NCBI GenBank assembly: GCA_034336665.1
Contig: CM067566.1
Location: 21,861,330-21,925,329, forward strand
DNA: 64,000 nucleotides
Direction: 5' to 3'
DNA from: Luscinia megarhynchos
Taxonomy: Eukaryota; Chordata; Aves; Passeriformes; Turdidae
Positions 51,946 to 63,955 of this stretch are shown in pieces (positions within the stretch are counted from its first letter, which is position 1; each line of letters starts with the position of its first letter). Both the position numbers and the translations under genes were made by a program. The notes under the pieces are model-generated. The model was not told where the DNA came from. It made no database searches and saw only the letters and a list, made by a program, of their open reading frames with translations.

Positions 51946-52030
51946 CTCTGAACTGTTTATAAAACAGTCAACAGCTACCAGAGCTAGTAGTCAGTGAATG
52001 AAATAGTACAAGAATGACTTCTTAAAAAGC

Positions 52031-52081
52031 AAAACAAAGAACAAATAAACAAAACAAAAACAACAACAACACAAACAAACC
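52031..52081. repeat. A/C-rich low-complexity tract
   Basis: Irregular AAAC/AAC units. Confidence 0.75.
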
Positions 52082-53288
52082 CTGAAACTGTCAAGGTAGA
52101 TAAAACATGGGCACTTCATTTGCTGACTAATACAGTCAGGAAGCCACCAGGGCTAAGTGGAAGACCTGGCTGACCTTACTGGTTTGAAAAGGACATTTTG
52201 AGGAGGAGCCTAGCAGGACTAAACATAGCTATGCATATTATTATCAGCTTAGGCAGTGACCAACAGCTATAAATCAAAATAGAACACCTTTTGTAAAACT
52301 GATAGCATCTACTTTTCATTACCTTTCCCTTCTGCCAACACACCCACAAACAACAAGTGCAGGTGTGCTCAAGCATACTGGTAACACCCAAACTTCCCTA
52401 CCTCTTAGTTTGGTGCAAAACAGCTGCATGAAAAAGCAAGAACGTGAAAAGGCAATGTGGGAGCAGAAAACCCATCGGGATCTGATAAAAACACAGCTAG
52501 ATGCCTGGAGGTATGGGAACAGAGCAGCTGTAAAGAAGTGGAGCAGTTTCTAATGTTGCATTTGCATCAACCCAGGTGTTCTCCCATTCCAGCAGAAGTA
52601 TTCACACTGGCACATAATAATTAGCAGGTACTGCCATTGCCAACTACACTGGTGTATACACATATGTAAAGATAATTAGCACACATTTTTGCTAGTATAA
52701 GCAGAGCAGACTAAATCTGATCTTTTTTCTGCATTTTGAGAAAACAAATGTAAGCAGATATTTCCATTAGTCTGACCATCCCCACTGCCAAAGCACCTTC
52801 TCATCAGATCATAGTCAGACATCACGCTGGCAGGATGCTCTTCCCCTAAGTTGAGAAATGTCACAGCATCACCCACGATTAGGGAGAAATAATTGACCCT
52901 ACACAGCAGACACATTTCTCAGCTAAGAAACTCCAGCTTGGATGCTGTTATGAACACACCAAAGACATAATACACAATTTATTATATTACAGTACTATTA
53001 CATGTACATGGCAGTTAGGGTTAACTGCTACTTGGAACAAAGGTCATAATAACTGTCAACTATTTTTGTCAACTATTACAATTGCAAATTTCCTGGACAA
53101 ACACTTCATACATGCATACCTTTTCAGATGACACAACACAAATAAAGGTTAAAATCATAGTAGCATACTCCCACTAGTTATTTGGTGAGTAGGCCATACT
53201 TTGGTGATTAGCTAAGCTGTATTGATGGTCCATCTGTCATGTAAAGTATTTGTTATATGGGTATTTGATATTTATAAAATAATATAAA

Positions 53289-53697
53289 GGCTTGGTTTGG
53301 AGGGACTTTAAGGACTGTGTAGCTCAAACTCCCCTGCCATGGGCAGGGATGCCACCCACCAGATCAGGCTGCTCAGGATTCCATCCAACCTGGCCTTGAA
53401 CACTTTGTGGAATGGCTTCTCTGGGCAACCTGTTCCAGTGCCTCACCACCCTCTGAGCAAAGAATTTCTTCCCAACACCTCATCTAAATTTCTTCTTTTT
53501 CAGTGTAAAACCATTCTGCCTTGTCCCATCACTATCTACCCATGTAAAAATTTTCTCTTCATCTTCATAAGTCCCCCCTTTAAGTACTGGAAAGGCCACA
53601 ATAAGGTCTCCCAAAGCCTTCTCTTTTCCAGGCTGAACAACTCCAGCTTTTATTGAATGTCTTCAGAGGAGAGGTCCTCCAACCCTCTGAACCTTTA
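53289..53697 (-). repeat. CR1 LINE 3' part (~410 bp)
   Basis: Reverse-complement CR1 with clear blocks: 'ggtttggagggactttaagg', 'ccctgccatgggcagggatg', 'atccaacctggccttgaaca', 'ctctgggcaacctgttccag', 'tgcctcaccaccctctgag', 'aataaggtctccc' and 'ccaggctgaacaactccagc'. The terminal hexamer repeat is worn away. The + strand open frame at 53339-53656 lies wholly inside it and is not a gene. Confidence 0.95.
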
Positions 53698-55273
53698 AAT
53701 CACTTTGCTTTTTAAATCTCTGGAAAAGTGTGGGATTCTGCTAATTAGAAACAATTCTGTTTAAGTGTCACTTGGTTTGCTTTGCTCCTTGCTATGACTG
53801 CTCACATACATTTGTCATTTAAGGATTCAGTTATTCTACTGTGTATTACCTTGATGAAGCAAAAAAAATTTTGTGGTATCAGACCTACTTCCTTGGTAAT
53901 GAAATAACTATTTTATGTCAGAATACAATATGAGCCTGTAACTGAGATTTCTTCAATTTTCCATATAACAAGCAACACATGCTTCTGATCAATGAGACAC
54001 AGATTTTGATAACTGGACTGATTAAAGTCACTTTTCCCCCTTGAAAACACTACAAGCCTAAATTAGTTTCATGGCTTTACTGGGAAGGAGCCTAAATTAC
54101 ATCACTAAATCCCATGCACAAAACCAACATCAACTTTCATGTCTTGAATGTCACACACATCAAATTCTTCCCACACTGAAATAATCAGCCATTTTCTTAA
54201 CACTTTGTCTGTGTGTAACATAACCCAAAACTTTGACACTCTAGTCATGAAAATGTAAAGTATCAGGCCACCATGTACAATCCATAGGCTTGATTCAGCC
54301 TGGCCAGGGAAAAAGGAAAAAAACTTGAACCTTAAAAAGTACATTATCAGCCTTAAGAACTGATGACAGTGTATGGATTGTTTGCATTCAAGCAATGATC
54401 ATATTTATCTGTAAAAAACAAGGGGTTCAATTTGAAAAGGAACAACCAGAGGGTGGCAATGGGAGCCAAACATCCAAAACTGACAGCTGTAGGTCACCAC
54501 TGTAGTCAGGCTGTGGCTCAAGAAGTTTTATACAAGTTTTTGAGGAGCCTCAATGTGTCAACTCCTCCTGTCTTCACTGTTAGCTGTACTAGAAATGCAT
54601 GCAAGCTGTTCAGTAGGAAAATAATAGTCTCAGTGGAGAATAAGAGTGGCTGACAGACCTGTGCAGCTCCTCAGCTCTGTAAAATAAAGAAAAATAGGAC
54701 AACTAACAATAACCTTGGCAATAACCTTGTGCTGGCTGGATAGCATAAGGCCCTTTCTGTCAGACACTGACACTTCTTATTCCCAAATATAGAACCTGCC
54801 TCCCTCAAAACAGGAGAATAAGCTGCACCAGAAAAAGCACTTGCACAGTTTTCTTTCCTTGCAGAGCAGCACCGATAGGAAGGACTGCAGGGTGACTCAA
54901 GGTCAATCCACAGGTCATACTCTGTCAGCAGGATGGCACAGCCAGGTGTCTCACTAGGGCTGGGCTGCAGGAGGGCTGAAGCACAGGAACAACACCTCAG
55001 TGCTGCATTTTAACAAAGTGTGAACAAAAAGACTAAGTCAAATCAAATAGCAAAAAACAGACAAAAATAGCCCATGAGGTGGGATCTGCTACAGTTCCTG
55101 AGTTTAGTTCATTTGTTTTAAATTATATATGTCAATTGAGTTATTCCCTGAAGCACATTTAAAATAAATTTCCAGATTAAGATTCAGTCAGGAAAAATTA
55201 AATTAGATTTTGGTTCAGCTCTAAGTACTGGTCTCAGTAAAGATTTGAGCACAGAATGTGCTCTCCACAGACC
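53698..55273. other. Intergenic
   Basis: AT-rich unique sequence without a supported gene or repeat. Open frames are under 100 codons and unrecognised. Confidence 0.6.
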
Positions 55274-55372
55274 ATGATAGAATAACAGAATAGTTTGGGT
55301 CAGAAAAGGTCATCTAGCCCCTGCTCTCTGCAATGAGCAGGGACATCTTCAAGTAGATCACCTTGTTCAGGT
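55274..55372 (-). repeat. CR1 LINE 3'-end fragment
   Basis: 'atgatagaataacagaatag' edge, 'tttgggtcagaaaaggtcat', 'ctagcccctgctctctgcaa', 'tgagcagggacatcttcaag' and 'tagatcaccttgttcagg' follow the reverse-complement CR1 order. Confidence 0.88.
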
Positions 55373-55799
55373 AATTCTGGGCCCAGGATATTTTGGGGTC
55401 TCCTGCATCCAAAGCCTGCACCTGTTCTGAGGCCCTCTGGTCCCAAAATAGTGACTAAAGTCAGGAAAAAACCCACAGGATTTGGAGCGTTCTCTGTATT
55501 TTAAGTAAGACAGTTCTTACAGATTATATTCATCCAATAGTAGTGATTAGCCTGCACAGTGTGTGGCTAAGTTATGTTCCTCAGCTTTTCTCCTTTACAT
55601 GTATTTTCCCTGTTATTCTCTCTCCCTCTCTAGCACAGGCTGGTAATTTTTTTTCTACTGTATGTTTACTAGTTTTCTAAATGTCTAAATATAGCTCCTC
55701 TTAACTCTACCACTCCTCCTACAGCTTTCCTGTACCTCTTTTATATTATCTGTCATCCAGATCAATTATTCCTCTGCCTCCACACCTCAGTAACACAGT

Positions 55800-55890
55800 G
55801 TCATAGAATGGTTCGAGTTCAAAGAGAGTTTAAAGGTCATGTCATCCATCCATGAGCATGGACATGGCACTTCTTCCTCCAGCCCAGGCA
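55800..55890 (-). repeat. CR1 LINE 3'-end fragment (diverged)
   Basis: 'tcatagaatggttcgagttc', 'gtttaaaggtcatgtcatcc' and 'gcatggacatggcacttc' follow the CR1 end order with many changes. It lies about 430 bases from the previous copy, in the same orientation. Confidence 0.7.
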
Positions 55891-58800
55891 CACCTGAGCC
55901 TTTGTCAGACCTAGCACATGCTGAGGACAGTCTGGAATCTCCTGAGAGGTGTGAATGCCTACTGAGCACAGAAGGCAAACTGCACCTCCTGTTAGGAGGA
56001 GCTTGTCAAGCACTAGAGCTCTAAGGTTATTCCCAGCCCACATTCACTATATTTCTTCTGCACATATTTCTATGCAAACACTTTCTCTTCCCACACTTGC
56101 CTCTATGCATATGTCTCCTAGCTGGTTAGAATTTGGCATCTATTCTAGCAAAAAATACCAACAAAGTAAATCGTGTTTGTGTTACTAGTGAGGCAGACAG
56201 ATTTATTTTGATAAACGAGGATTTCAGTCCATTGCAAAGAGACTGATAGCTCAGGGCAGTATCTTCAGAATGGACAGGTTTCACTGAAGAGGGCAAAAAC
56301 ACAGCAAAGTGATGGAGAAGACACTGGCAGGATCAACTCTGAAAGATGTCTCCACTGGAAAAAGTCATCAGGAGGAGGTGCCTCAGGTCCCAGGGATACA
56401 TCGTTCAGGCTCATCAGCCCAGATAATAGCCATGTAGGAAAAACCTCCATGCTTGCCAAGGTAATCTAGAGTGGGAAAGGACGGAGCAGAGTAAAAACCC
56501 AAACTACAGAAGCATCAGGGTGTGTGGGATGAAAATGCCAAACTAAAAAAATAAGACTGGATTAAAAATAATCCAGTCTTAAGTCGGAGTTTATCTGTTT
56601 GAGGTCTACTAGAGAAGCTATTTAAATATTGTCTCCCTCAGCTTTCTGCCTCTGCTCCTGAAAGTGTCTAAAAGGAATTTTAAAATAAAAATCAACACAG
56701 AAGAAAAAATACACCATGAACAAAAATAAGACTGACCTTTTTCTGTTTCCATGTAAACTTCCAAGAATATTGAGAAAGGTGCCAAACCATTTTCATGGCT
56801 CAAAAATATTTTTCTTCCCTTTTCATGACATTATCTCTTGTTTCCCTTTTATTTACTCATAACACAGCCACAGTTTAAATAGACAATACGAGTTATGTTA
56901 TTACATAATTTAAAGTCAGATACCATGTGTCTCTCAAATCTGATGAAGAAAAGCAGACTTCTCTTAAAGCACACCGTGGCATGAAACACAAGGTTGTGGG
57001 TTTGGAGTCACATTATTCTTGTTATCTTCACCAAGGTCTCACACCTGAAAGGGAAGTCCCACCTCACTGTCTTATTAGGCACCACCATAAATGTTTTTAA
57101 CCACTTCCCTTTTTCCAGCATTTGTTTCACTGATGGGATTTGTGTCCTGTTCTCCTCAGAGACTAATTACTACGTCCATCCATTGTGAGATTTTTTCCAA
57201 CTTTTTTTTAAAGAAGTTGCTCTTCTGTATCATATTGCTTTAAAGGAAGAAAGTCAGTCTTTCATAACATCAGGTCTTCCTTGCCTCTCTGTGAACCCTT
57301 AATACATTGCAAGCACATTTTATCTAGAATATCTTCTGACACAGTCAGCTAAAGGTCTGCTGGGGTGGCTGGGGTAAACACACAAAACTGGGCTTCTTCT
57401 GTCTCTTCCACTGGAGAAAAGAATCCTAACTTTAAATGAAACAAGCACTGATACTGAATATGCAAACCACAAGGCTATTCACTGTCACACTGCAAAAATC
57501 TGATTATTTTGTAGAAACTGGTACAAGCTCATCAACAGAAACACTATAGGAGATTCAGCAGCTACCAAAAGCTGAAAAATTCAAGTTCAAAATTTGGGAG
57601 AGTAAAAAAAATTAATTCTAGGGCTCCTTTATTGCTTTTACCTCAACAGCGCCGTCTCATTCCTGCAAATGCTCCAAGTGATCCAGTCCACATCCAAAAG
57701 ACTTCTAAAAAATCTCTACTTAACATTTTTGCAGAGCTTTAATGCCAGGTGATGTATCAGTGTTCAGGATTAAATAACTGCATAATTACTAGTGACAGAC
57801 ATCTACAGGCCTCAAGAGATTTTATGGTCAAGAAAGAATAATATCTAGGATTAATGGCAGTTTGATCTGAATTCTGAGCATCTTAATGTTAAAGTCAGGG
57901 ATTTTACCACCACTTTAGACAGGCAGCCTTTTTTCAGGGGGAAAACAGCTCCCAAAGTGTTCTACAAGACAGCATTCCACATCATGTCATGTTTATCTGA
58001 AATTATCTCATCAATTTAGCAGCATGGCATATCTGACAGAACAAACATTTAATAAGGATGCAATGTTTCTAAATTCAGTATTAGTTAACATATCATCATC
58101 CATTGCTTGAAGTTTCAAATGCTCTTTTGTTTCTAGCACTTGCTTGGCTCAAACTGCTCCAGACAGCAGTTTATTAGTATTATTTATCCATTAATGCAAC
58201 TATGAACATCACACAGTACATAAGTTTTTAGAGCTCATTATCTAAAGATAAGTAGGATTAAAGCATGCCTTTTCATGCTATAAAAGCAATTTGTTCCCCA
58301 GAATTATTTTCCAGCTTGACTTGAAATATTATCATAAATGGAAGGAAAGGGCAGGGGTAAAAAAAAGCCAGTGTTCAGACAGTGGCATTATAAAACTATA
58401 TTCCTATTTCAGGGATGTGAAATAATTCATAAGATAATACAACATACACTGTTTTCCATATATAATAGATTATTCATGCCACTGGACAGACCCAGTTGTA
58501 ACTAATCAGTGGAAAAGCAGAATGCAGTAACTGCAGAGATAATTTCAATGCAGCTGTAATTAAATTTTTTAAAAACCAACACACTAACCAATAAACAGGA
58601 AAGTGGTTTCTGTGAAAACTACAACAGTAATTTCAGTTTATAATTGCCTTCTATGACGATCACAAACATCTTTACAACAGAATGAAGGCCAGCAATTAGG
58701 ACTTACCAATGCTTAAAACCTATAAGCAGTATTTTTTGCTTTAAAAAAAAAAGCAACTCAAAATGTGTAAATAAAATCCCTGAGTAGGAAATGTGTCAGA

Positions 58801-60732
58801 TAAATCTCTAAGCAGAGGTGCCCTGACTTGAAGTGCCCAGTGTCAGGTAGAAGCAATATCTGCTGTTAGAGCTGGTCTACATACAAATCAGAACTGGGTT
58901 CACCAAACCTACAAACTTTAAAGCCAAGCCAAAGGCTGTGTAGGCATTTCAGTGAGCAATCCTCTTCAGACTAAAAACCGTGTGTCAGAATTCCTGCTAT
59001 GCTGTTGCTGAGGTACATGGGGTGAGAACACACAGTACATACACAGTCAGCAGAGATGTGGGAGACTGCAACTCAGGGAGAGAAGCAGCACCCAGAGAAA
59101 GGAAGCAAAGCAGCTGGCTTAAAAGCCATTCCAACAAGCACCCAGCTACATCAAGGTAGCTACTCCTGATTGAAGTTTCTGCTCCAGTACAGTTCATGTG
59201 TACACAAAGACAAAAAGCACAGATATGAGCAGCTATACCCTAGGCTAAAACCAGCTGAATGACTGTAGGCTGTTAGAATCTCCAAGAATGAGACATCTGA
59301 CAACAGGTATTTAGCTCAGTGCTAACACCAGAAGTACTCAGATTTTAGAGTTTTGATTTACATTTCTACTAGCATAATTGCCAGTGTGCAGTTCAGGCCA
59401 TGACAGAAGAATAAACCAATACTACTTTCCTTGGATGTTTTGCCAATAGATTATGCCAGAAAATACCCTGACCTTGTTTCATCAATTTCTGTTTTATGGG
59501 AAGTGAGCTGCTGTCCTTAGGCATTGGCAGAAGTATAGGAATCTGTAGAGTATCTCAAGAGAAAAAGAAAGAGCCTGAATAACAATGGACAAAACATATT
59601 AAAACAACCAGTTTAGGTTCAGAACAGGAATGTTCTCAAGGGTCCAAATTAGCAAACCATTTCTTCTCATAACAAAAGACTTGGGCATAAGAACCATACA
59701 ATAAATAGTTCTTAGCATCTCACTGGGTTAGGCAATGGTGTAGCAAAACACAGTTTGCTAGTTCTAGTGACACTCTGGAACTTTATTGTAGTAAAATGGA
59801 GGTGCAATATACTGCCTATAACAGAACACCCATTCCAAGAATTTGTCTGTGTCTCTCTAAGAGACAGCTCCACAAAAACGTCACCTCAGTACTCAGGAGG
59901 TGTCACAGGGTCAAGTGAATGGAAACAGGAAGATATTAGGAAAGAACAATCCAGCTTCTTTCAGGTTTCAAGCACCTTGAGAACTCTGCATTTGTAATAC
60001 CACACTTCATTTGGACAGGATGTCAACATGCAAAAAAACTCAGAGAGCACCACAAGGGCACTTAACAGGCACAAAATAATGCCAGTATGGGTAACATTTA
60101 AATAGATGAGCACTGAAGGGACAGTACAGGACCCCCTCTATGGTGACAGTTGGACATGTTGGTCACTTCTTCTAATACAAGAACTAGGAGGCACCAAATA
60201 CTAGTAGTGAAAAACAGGTTCAAGTCAAACAAAAGCAGGTGATTCTTGAGACAGGCAAGGCTGGTCTGTGAAATTACTGAGTAAAGGATGTGGCAGATGC
60301 TAGCAGCTTACTGTTTCAAAAAACAACTGGGCAAATCACAGTAGAGAACTGTACCAACAGGTGTCAAGTAGAAAAAAAATGGGAAAAAAAAGCCCAAGCA
60401 AACAACAAACCAACAACTCACACCAAATACACTGACTTACAGTTCTCCAAATCATAAAATTGCTTAGTGATGTTCTTTCAGAATAGTTTCCTGTCTAAGG
60501 ATTGTTAAATTCTTCCCCAGATTTTTCCCCAATTAAAGACCATTGCCAATGTAAGAAAACAACCTACAAAGATCTTGAACAGTACTCCATCCATTCTTGT
60601 GTAGACATTTCTTTTTAGCTAACAAAACTCTTCTAAACATAAGCATCATTTTCAATGCAATTGCTCATATATCATATTCATAATGCTTCACTCACTCTGT
60701 CTCTCCCTTGCCTTCCCTTTCTCTCTTTTCAG
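55891..60732. other. Intergenic / upstream region of C4orf19
   Basis: No coding gene seen. It should include the promoter or 5' noncoding exons of C4orf19 if these are close, but I see no CpG island or clear TATA-initiator arrangement. A perfect inverted repeat lies at 56552-56581. The last ~45 bases form a strong pyrimidine tract ending in CAG at 60732. Confidence 0.55.
56552..56581. repeat. Perfect inverted repeat, 13-bp arms, 4-nt loop
   Basis: TAAGACTGGATTA is followed by AAAA and then its exact reverse complement. It would form a stable small hairpin in single-stranded DNA or RNA. Confidence 0.92.
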
Positions 60733-60748
60733 ATTAAGGAAAATCCAG

Positions 60749-60780
60749 ATGGGGTGCAGGTGCTGCAAAATGATACAAAG
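60749..60780 (+). CDS. C4orf19: C4orf19/PGCKA1 homologue, first coding exon (32 nt coding)
   Basis: The exon starts at 60733 after a very strong acceptor (CTTTCTCTCTTTTCAG). After 16 bases of 5'UTR the ATG at 60749 opens MGCRCCKMIQ plus two bases of a Ser codon, and the donor is AAAG|GTACAA at 60781. The two bases AG join C of the next exon to give Ser, so the protein continues SYIIDPEEVQ. This N terminus is the diagnostic start of C4orf19 proteins. Gly2 with cysteines at 3, 5 and 6 is a classic N-myristoyl plus palmitoyl anchor pattern, predicting attachment to membranes. The exon is far too short to be found by open-frame length. At least one upstream noncoding exon is implied by the acceptor. 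Confidence 0.93.
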
Positions 60781-61823
60781 GTACAATAGAACAAGAGTTG
60801 CTTAGACTGAATAAAAGAAATGCATTAAACCATGTGTCCGTGCTCCCCCACACCTGTTGCTTTAATTAGCCACTGCAAAAGGTTGGAGTTCTCACAATTT
60901 ACATCTTTAAGCAAAGGCATACAGATTTCCTATGAAAGTCATTGTAATTAAAGTCCACTTCTATAATTCCTATCCCACAAGAAGAATTGTGTTGAAGACT
61001 TTTCTTTAGTAAAGTTTTTTCTGATTTAGGCAGCATGAGCTTCCCTCAATTCACCAGAATAAGGAACACACACTATGTCAGATCCTCCCTCTCTCCCAAG
61101 CAATGAAAATTAACAACAGTTCATTGCTTCCATCATAGCTGTTAAATGTCGTTAATTGGGGGAAGAATTCCCATATCAAAAGTATACCTAGAGAGGAGGA
61201 CTAACTAGTTTTATAAAGACCACATTTCAGCCCCACTTGAAGGTTATTACTTCTTTTGGCCACTTCTGCAGAAAAGATAAGAAACAGGGGGAAAATGGTG
61301 CTATGAGAAATAAAAAGAAAGATATAGAGAGAGGCCCTGGGAGAGATAAGTCAAGGAAACTATAGAGCAAGAGGAAGAAGATGAATCAGGAGTGGAGAAA
61401 AAAAAAGGACTAAAGACTTAAAAGAAGAACACCAGGAAAAAATTGAAGATATTTTAGCAACTATATGAGTACATGTTAATTAACAATCCATGTTATGACT
61501 ACTCATTGGCTAATCAGCTCCCCAGAGAAAATGTTTAAAAAGGCTGGAAACAAGCAATGACCAGTACACAGTTGTCCAACCTCCTCCTCATGCTCCTGCT
61601 GAATCTCACTACAGGGGTTAGTTATGATCAGTGCCAGGAGACAGCAGCCAATAGCATATTCAGCATTTCCATTCAGTTTAGCTCATTCTCAGGACCCAAG
61701 GTAGAGTCCAGTGACACTCCTTCCTCAAGGCCTTCAGGTTAAAAAGCAAGTTTAATCTTTTTTTACTGATTATATTGATTAACATCTTAAGTAACATTTC
61801 TTTATAAATTTGCCTTACTCCAG
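60781..61823 (+). other. C4orf19: C4orf19 intron
   Basis: GT-AG intron of 1043 bases (GTACAA ... TTGCCTTACTCCAG). A purine-rich stretch occupies about 61268-61460. A 61-codon open frame at 61557-61742 has a hydrophobic start but lies inside the intron and has no family match I know. Confidence 0.88.
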
Positions 61824-62766
61824 CTACATCATTGATCCAGAAGAAGTACAATCATCTGGATGCATTCATGAAGTAAACAGCTATAAACACAAGGAACAAG
61901 GCAGCAATAAATCCAAATTCAAAGAGAATAGTGAAAAGGAAGAGCCCATAAATGAACTCCAGAAGGATGAGGTAAACCAAACAGAAAATAAAAATCCAGT
62001 AAACAGTACAACAGAAACTCTCTGGAATCACAGAGGCAATGATTCTCATGAGGATGGCCTTGTGAATCGTGCTGCAAAGCTTGATGTTGCAGTCAATGGT
62101 GGCAACTCCTGTGCTCAGCACTCCATGCTCAACCCCAACACAAGCCCAGTGAAAGAAACCAGTGAAAAGGGAACCACCAGCCAGTCAGAGGCCTCTTCAG
62201 ACAGCAATAGAGACTTTTACACCAAATCAAATAGGTCTGGACAAGAACTTGACCTAGAGACAGGCAGTCAGAGCAAGGCAGCCAGCAATGTGCCTAACAG
62301 TATTCCAGACTCCCAGACTGCAGAAGACAGAGTCTTTCTCAAAGGAAACTCAATACTGGAGACAGAAAACAATGCCATAAGACTGCCAGAGATTGATTAT
62401 CCCCAAAATGGCAATCAAACTGGGAACTATGTTGAAAGAGACAGCTTTTCAGCCAACTGTGCACATTCAGACCAAAACACTGGTGCTTCAACAATACAGG
62501 ACCAGGACCTCCATGCAATCCCTCCTTTGCCTGTGAAAGAGAGCAGTATTGAACCTTTTAAAACTGACTCTGCCAGTTTGAGTGAGAGCCTTACTGGTGG
62601 CATCACTGCAGTGGCTGTTACCAAAGTCACACAGGCACCCACATACACCAACCATAAAGATGTCAGTGGAGGAATTGAGGAGGAAGATGCAGAAGTTGCA
62701 GCAGCTCTGGCTGCACTGGACGCTGCAACAGCAGGAGAAGACCTGGAAGATGATGATGAGTACTAG
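61824..62766 (+). CDS. C4orf19: C4orf19/PGCKA1 homologue, main coding exon
   Basis: The first base completes Ser11; 313 further codons follow to TAG at 62764-62766, giving 324 residues in all, close to the human protein (about 314). The conserved N-terminal block is SYIIDPEEVQSSG then EVNSYKHKEQGSNKSK. The middle is hydrophilic, rich in Ser, Asn, Glu, Thr and Gln with no visible fold, and evidently fast-evolving. The C terminus is conserved and acidic: EEEDAEVAAALAALDAATAG then EDLEDDDEY. The human protein has been named for association with PDCD10 and GCKIII kinases (STK24/25/26), so a membrane-tethered adaptor role is plausible; nothing here proves it. The open frame can be read upstream to 61810 only through the acceptor, so that extension is not coding. 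Confidence 0.93.
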
Positions 62767-63955
62767 ATGGTTTCTTTTTAATACACTGGGTAAGATACAG
62801 ATGGTATTTCTGGATCAATGTGAACATACAGCACACAGGGAGAGCTGTTATGAACAGCATATATAAAAGGAGTTGGGACTAAACCTCAGTCCCTTCAGCT
62901 GAGCTGTTTTATACAGCTTTTTAATTTCTACTGCCTGAGGTACAGAAGTGCTTCCTTGACTAATGGTAATACTCTTCTCTAAACACAAGGGCAAAGCATC
63001 ATTTCTTCCACACAGAATACTCAGTTGTACACCCACCTCATCTGCATTCATGCAAGTCTCCTTTTTTTTTCTCATGAGGGTCTGTGCACACTGCATTTTC
63101 CAGGTTCACAAAACTCCCATTATTTAAAATAGGAGTACTGAAGCCATGAAGTTAGAAACCACATATTTTCATCATTCACAGAAAAAAACCACATAATTGA
63201 GCCAAAGTTCTATGATCTACTGAAACATGAAATAGGGAAGGCCTCTTGGACTGAACTTTACCATGGCTATGCTTCCATTATGGATTAAGCCTAAATCTGT
63301 GCATGTGCACCTGGCATTAGAATGAGAACATCATTTCTCCACACACACCTCTCCCTTGACTGTGTTTGATACTCCAAGTGTTGCTGCTTCAGTTCCTTAA
63401 AACAGCAGAAGTCCAGCCAAATCCAAGAGAGTGGGTAACTTTCTGTTGTTTTAATGTGCTAAAGTAGTTCATGGAAGAATTGCCCACCCACTATCAGAGG
63501 CCAGAGAGAAATCAAAACAGTCCCTACCAGTTTGGATAGGTTAAAAATGTTGCAAAACTACAGCCTGAAACCTCCGAAGTCCCCTGATATGACAGCTGTA
63601 CATCACCTGTCTTAACAATACACTTTACAAGCATGTTGTGTCTCAAACATCCCCAGCAAGATGTGTTTTGTTTGTACAAAAACAGCAAGAGTCAATGTGG
63701 ACCCCTCCTTAGCTCTGCTGTAGCCCCTAAAATTTACATCAGGAAAGGACTCAAGCTTCCAAACTGGATTAAACATAAGATCTGAAAATAGTTGCATTCT
63801 CAGGGGAGAAAAAAAAAGGAGATAGAGACCAATTTGGTGCTGCCAATTAAGTAAAAGTATGGTTGAAATAGAAAGTGCTTGACATTTTATACTGAAATTT
63901 TGTGGCTCCCAAGTTTTTGTTACAAACTCCTAATAAATTCTTAGCCATATAAAAA
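62767..63955 (+). other. C4orf19: C4orf19 3'UTR (predicted)
   Basis: About 1.2 kb of noncoding sequence from the stop to just past the AATAAA at 63932. No repeat recognised. Short open frames on both strands are chance. The remaining 45 bases to the window end are downstream flank. Confidence 0.65.
63932..63937 (+). promoter_or_regulatory. C4orf19: Candidate polyadenylation signal of C4orf19
   Basis: AATAAA in an AT-rich context with a T/G-rich stretch (GGTGGCTTTTTG) beginning about 25 bases downstream. It is the best-placed canonical hexamer after the stop. Confidence 0.65.

Larger units (their letters stand above)
50429..53288. other. Intergenic
   Basis: No gene seen. It holds a 16-bp perfect palindrome (51867-51882), an imperfect hairpin (51894-51945) and an A/C-rich tract (52031-52081). 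Otherwise AT-rich unique sequence. Confidence 0.6.

Noticed and set aside
53339..53656. 105-codon + strand open frame
   Set aside because: Entirely inside a CR1 copy.
55809..55819. GGTTCGAGTTC resembling a tRNA B box
   Set aside because: It is a mutated part of a CR1 end ('ggtttgggttgg' position); no A box or cloverleaf fits around it.
61557..61742. 61-codon + strand open frame with a secretory-looking start
   Set aside because: It lies inside the C4orf19 intron, is not in line with either splice site and has no family match known to me.
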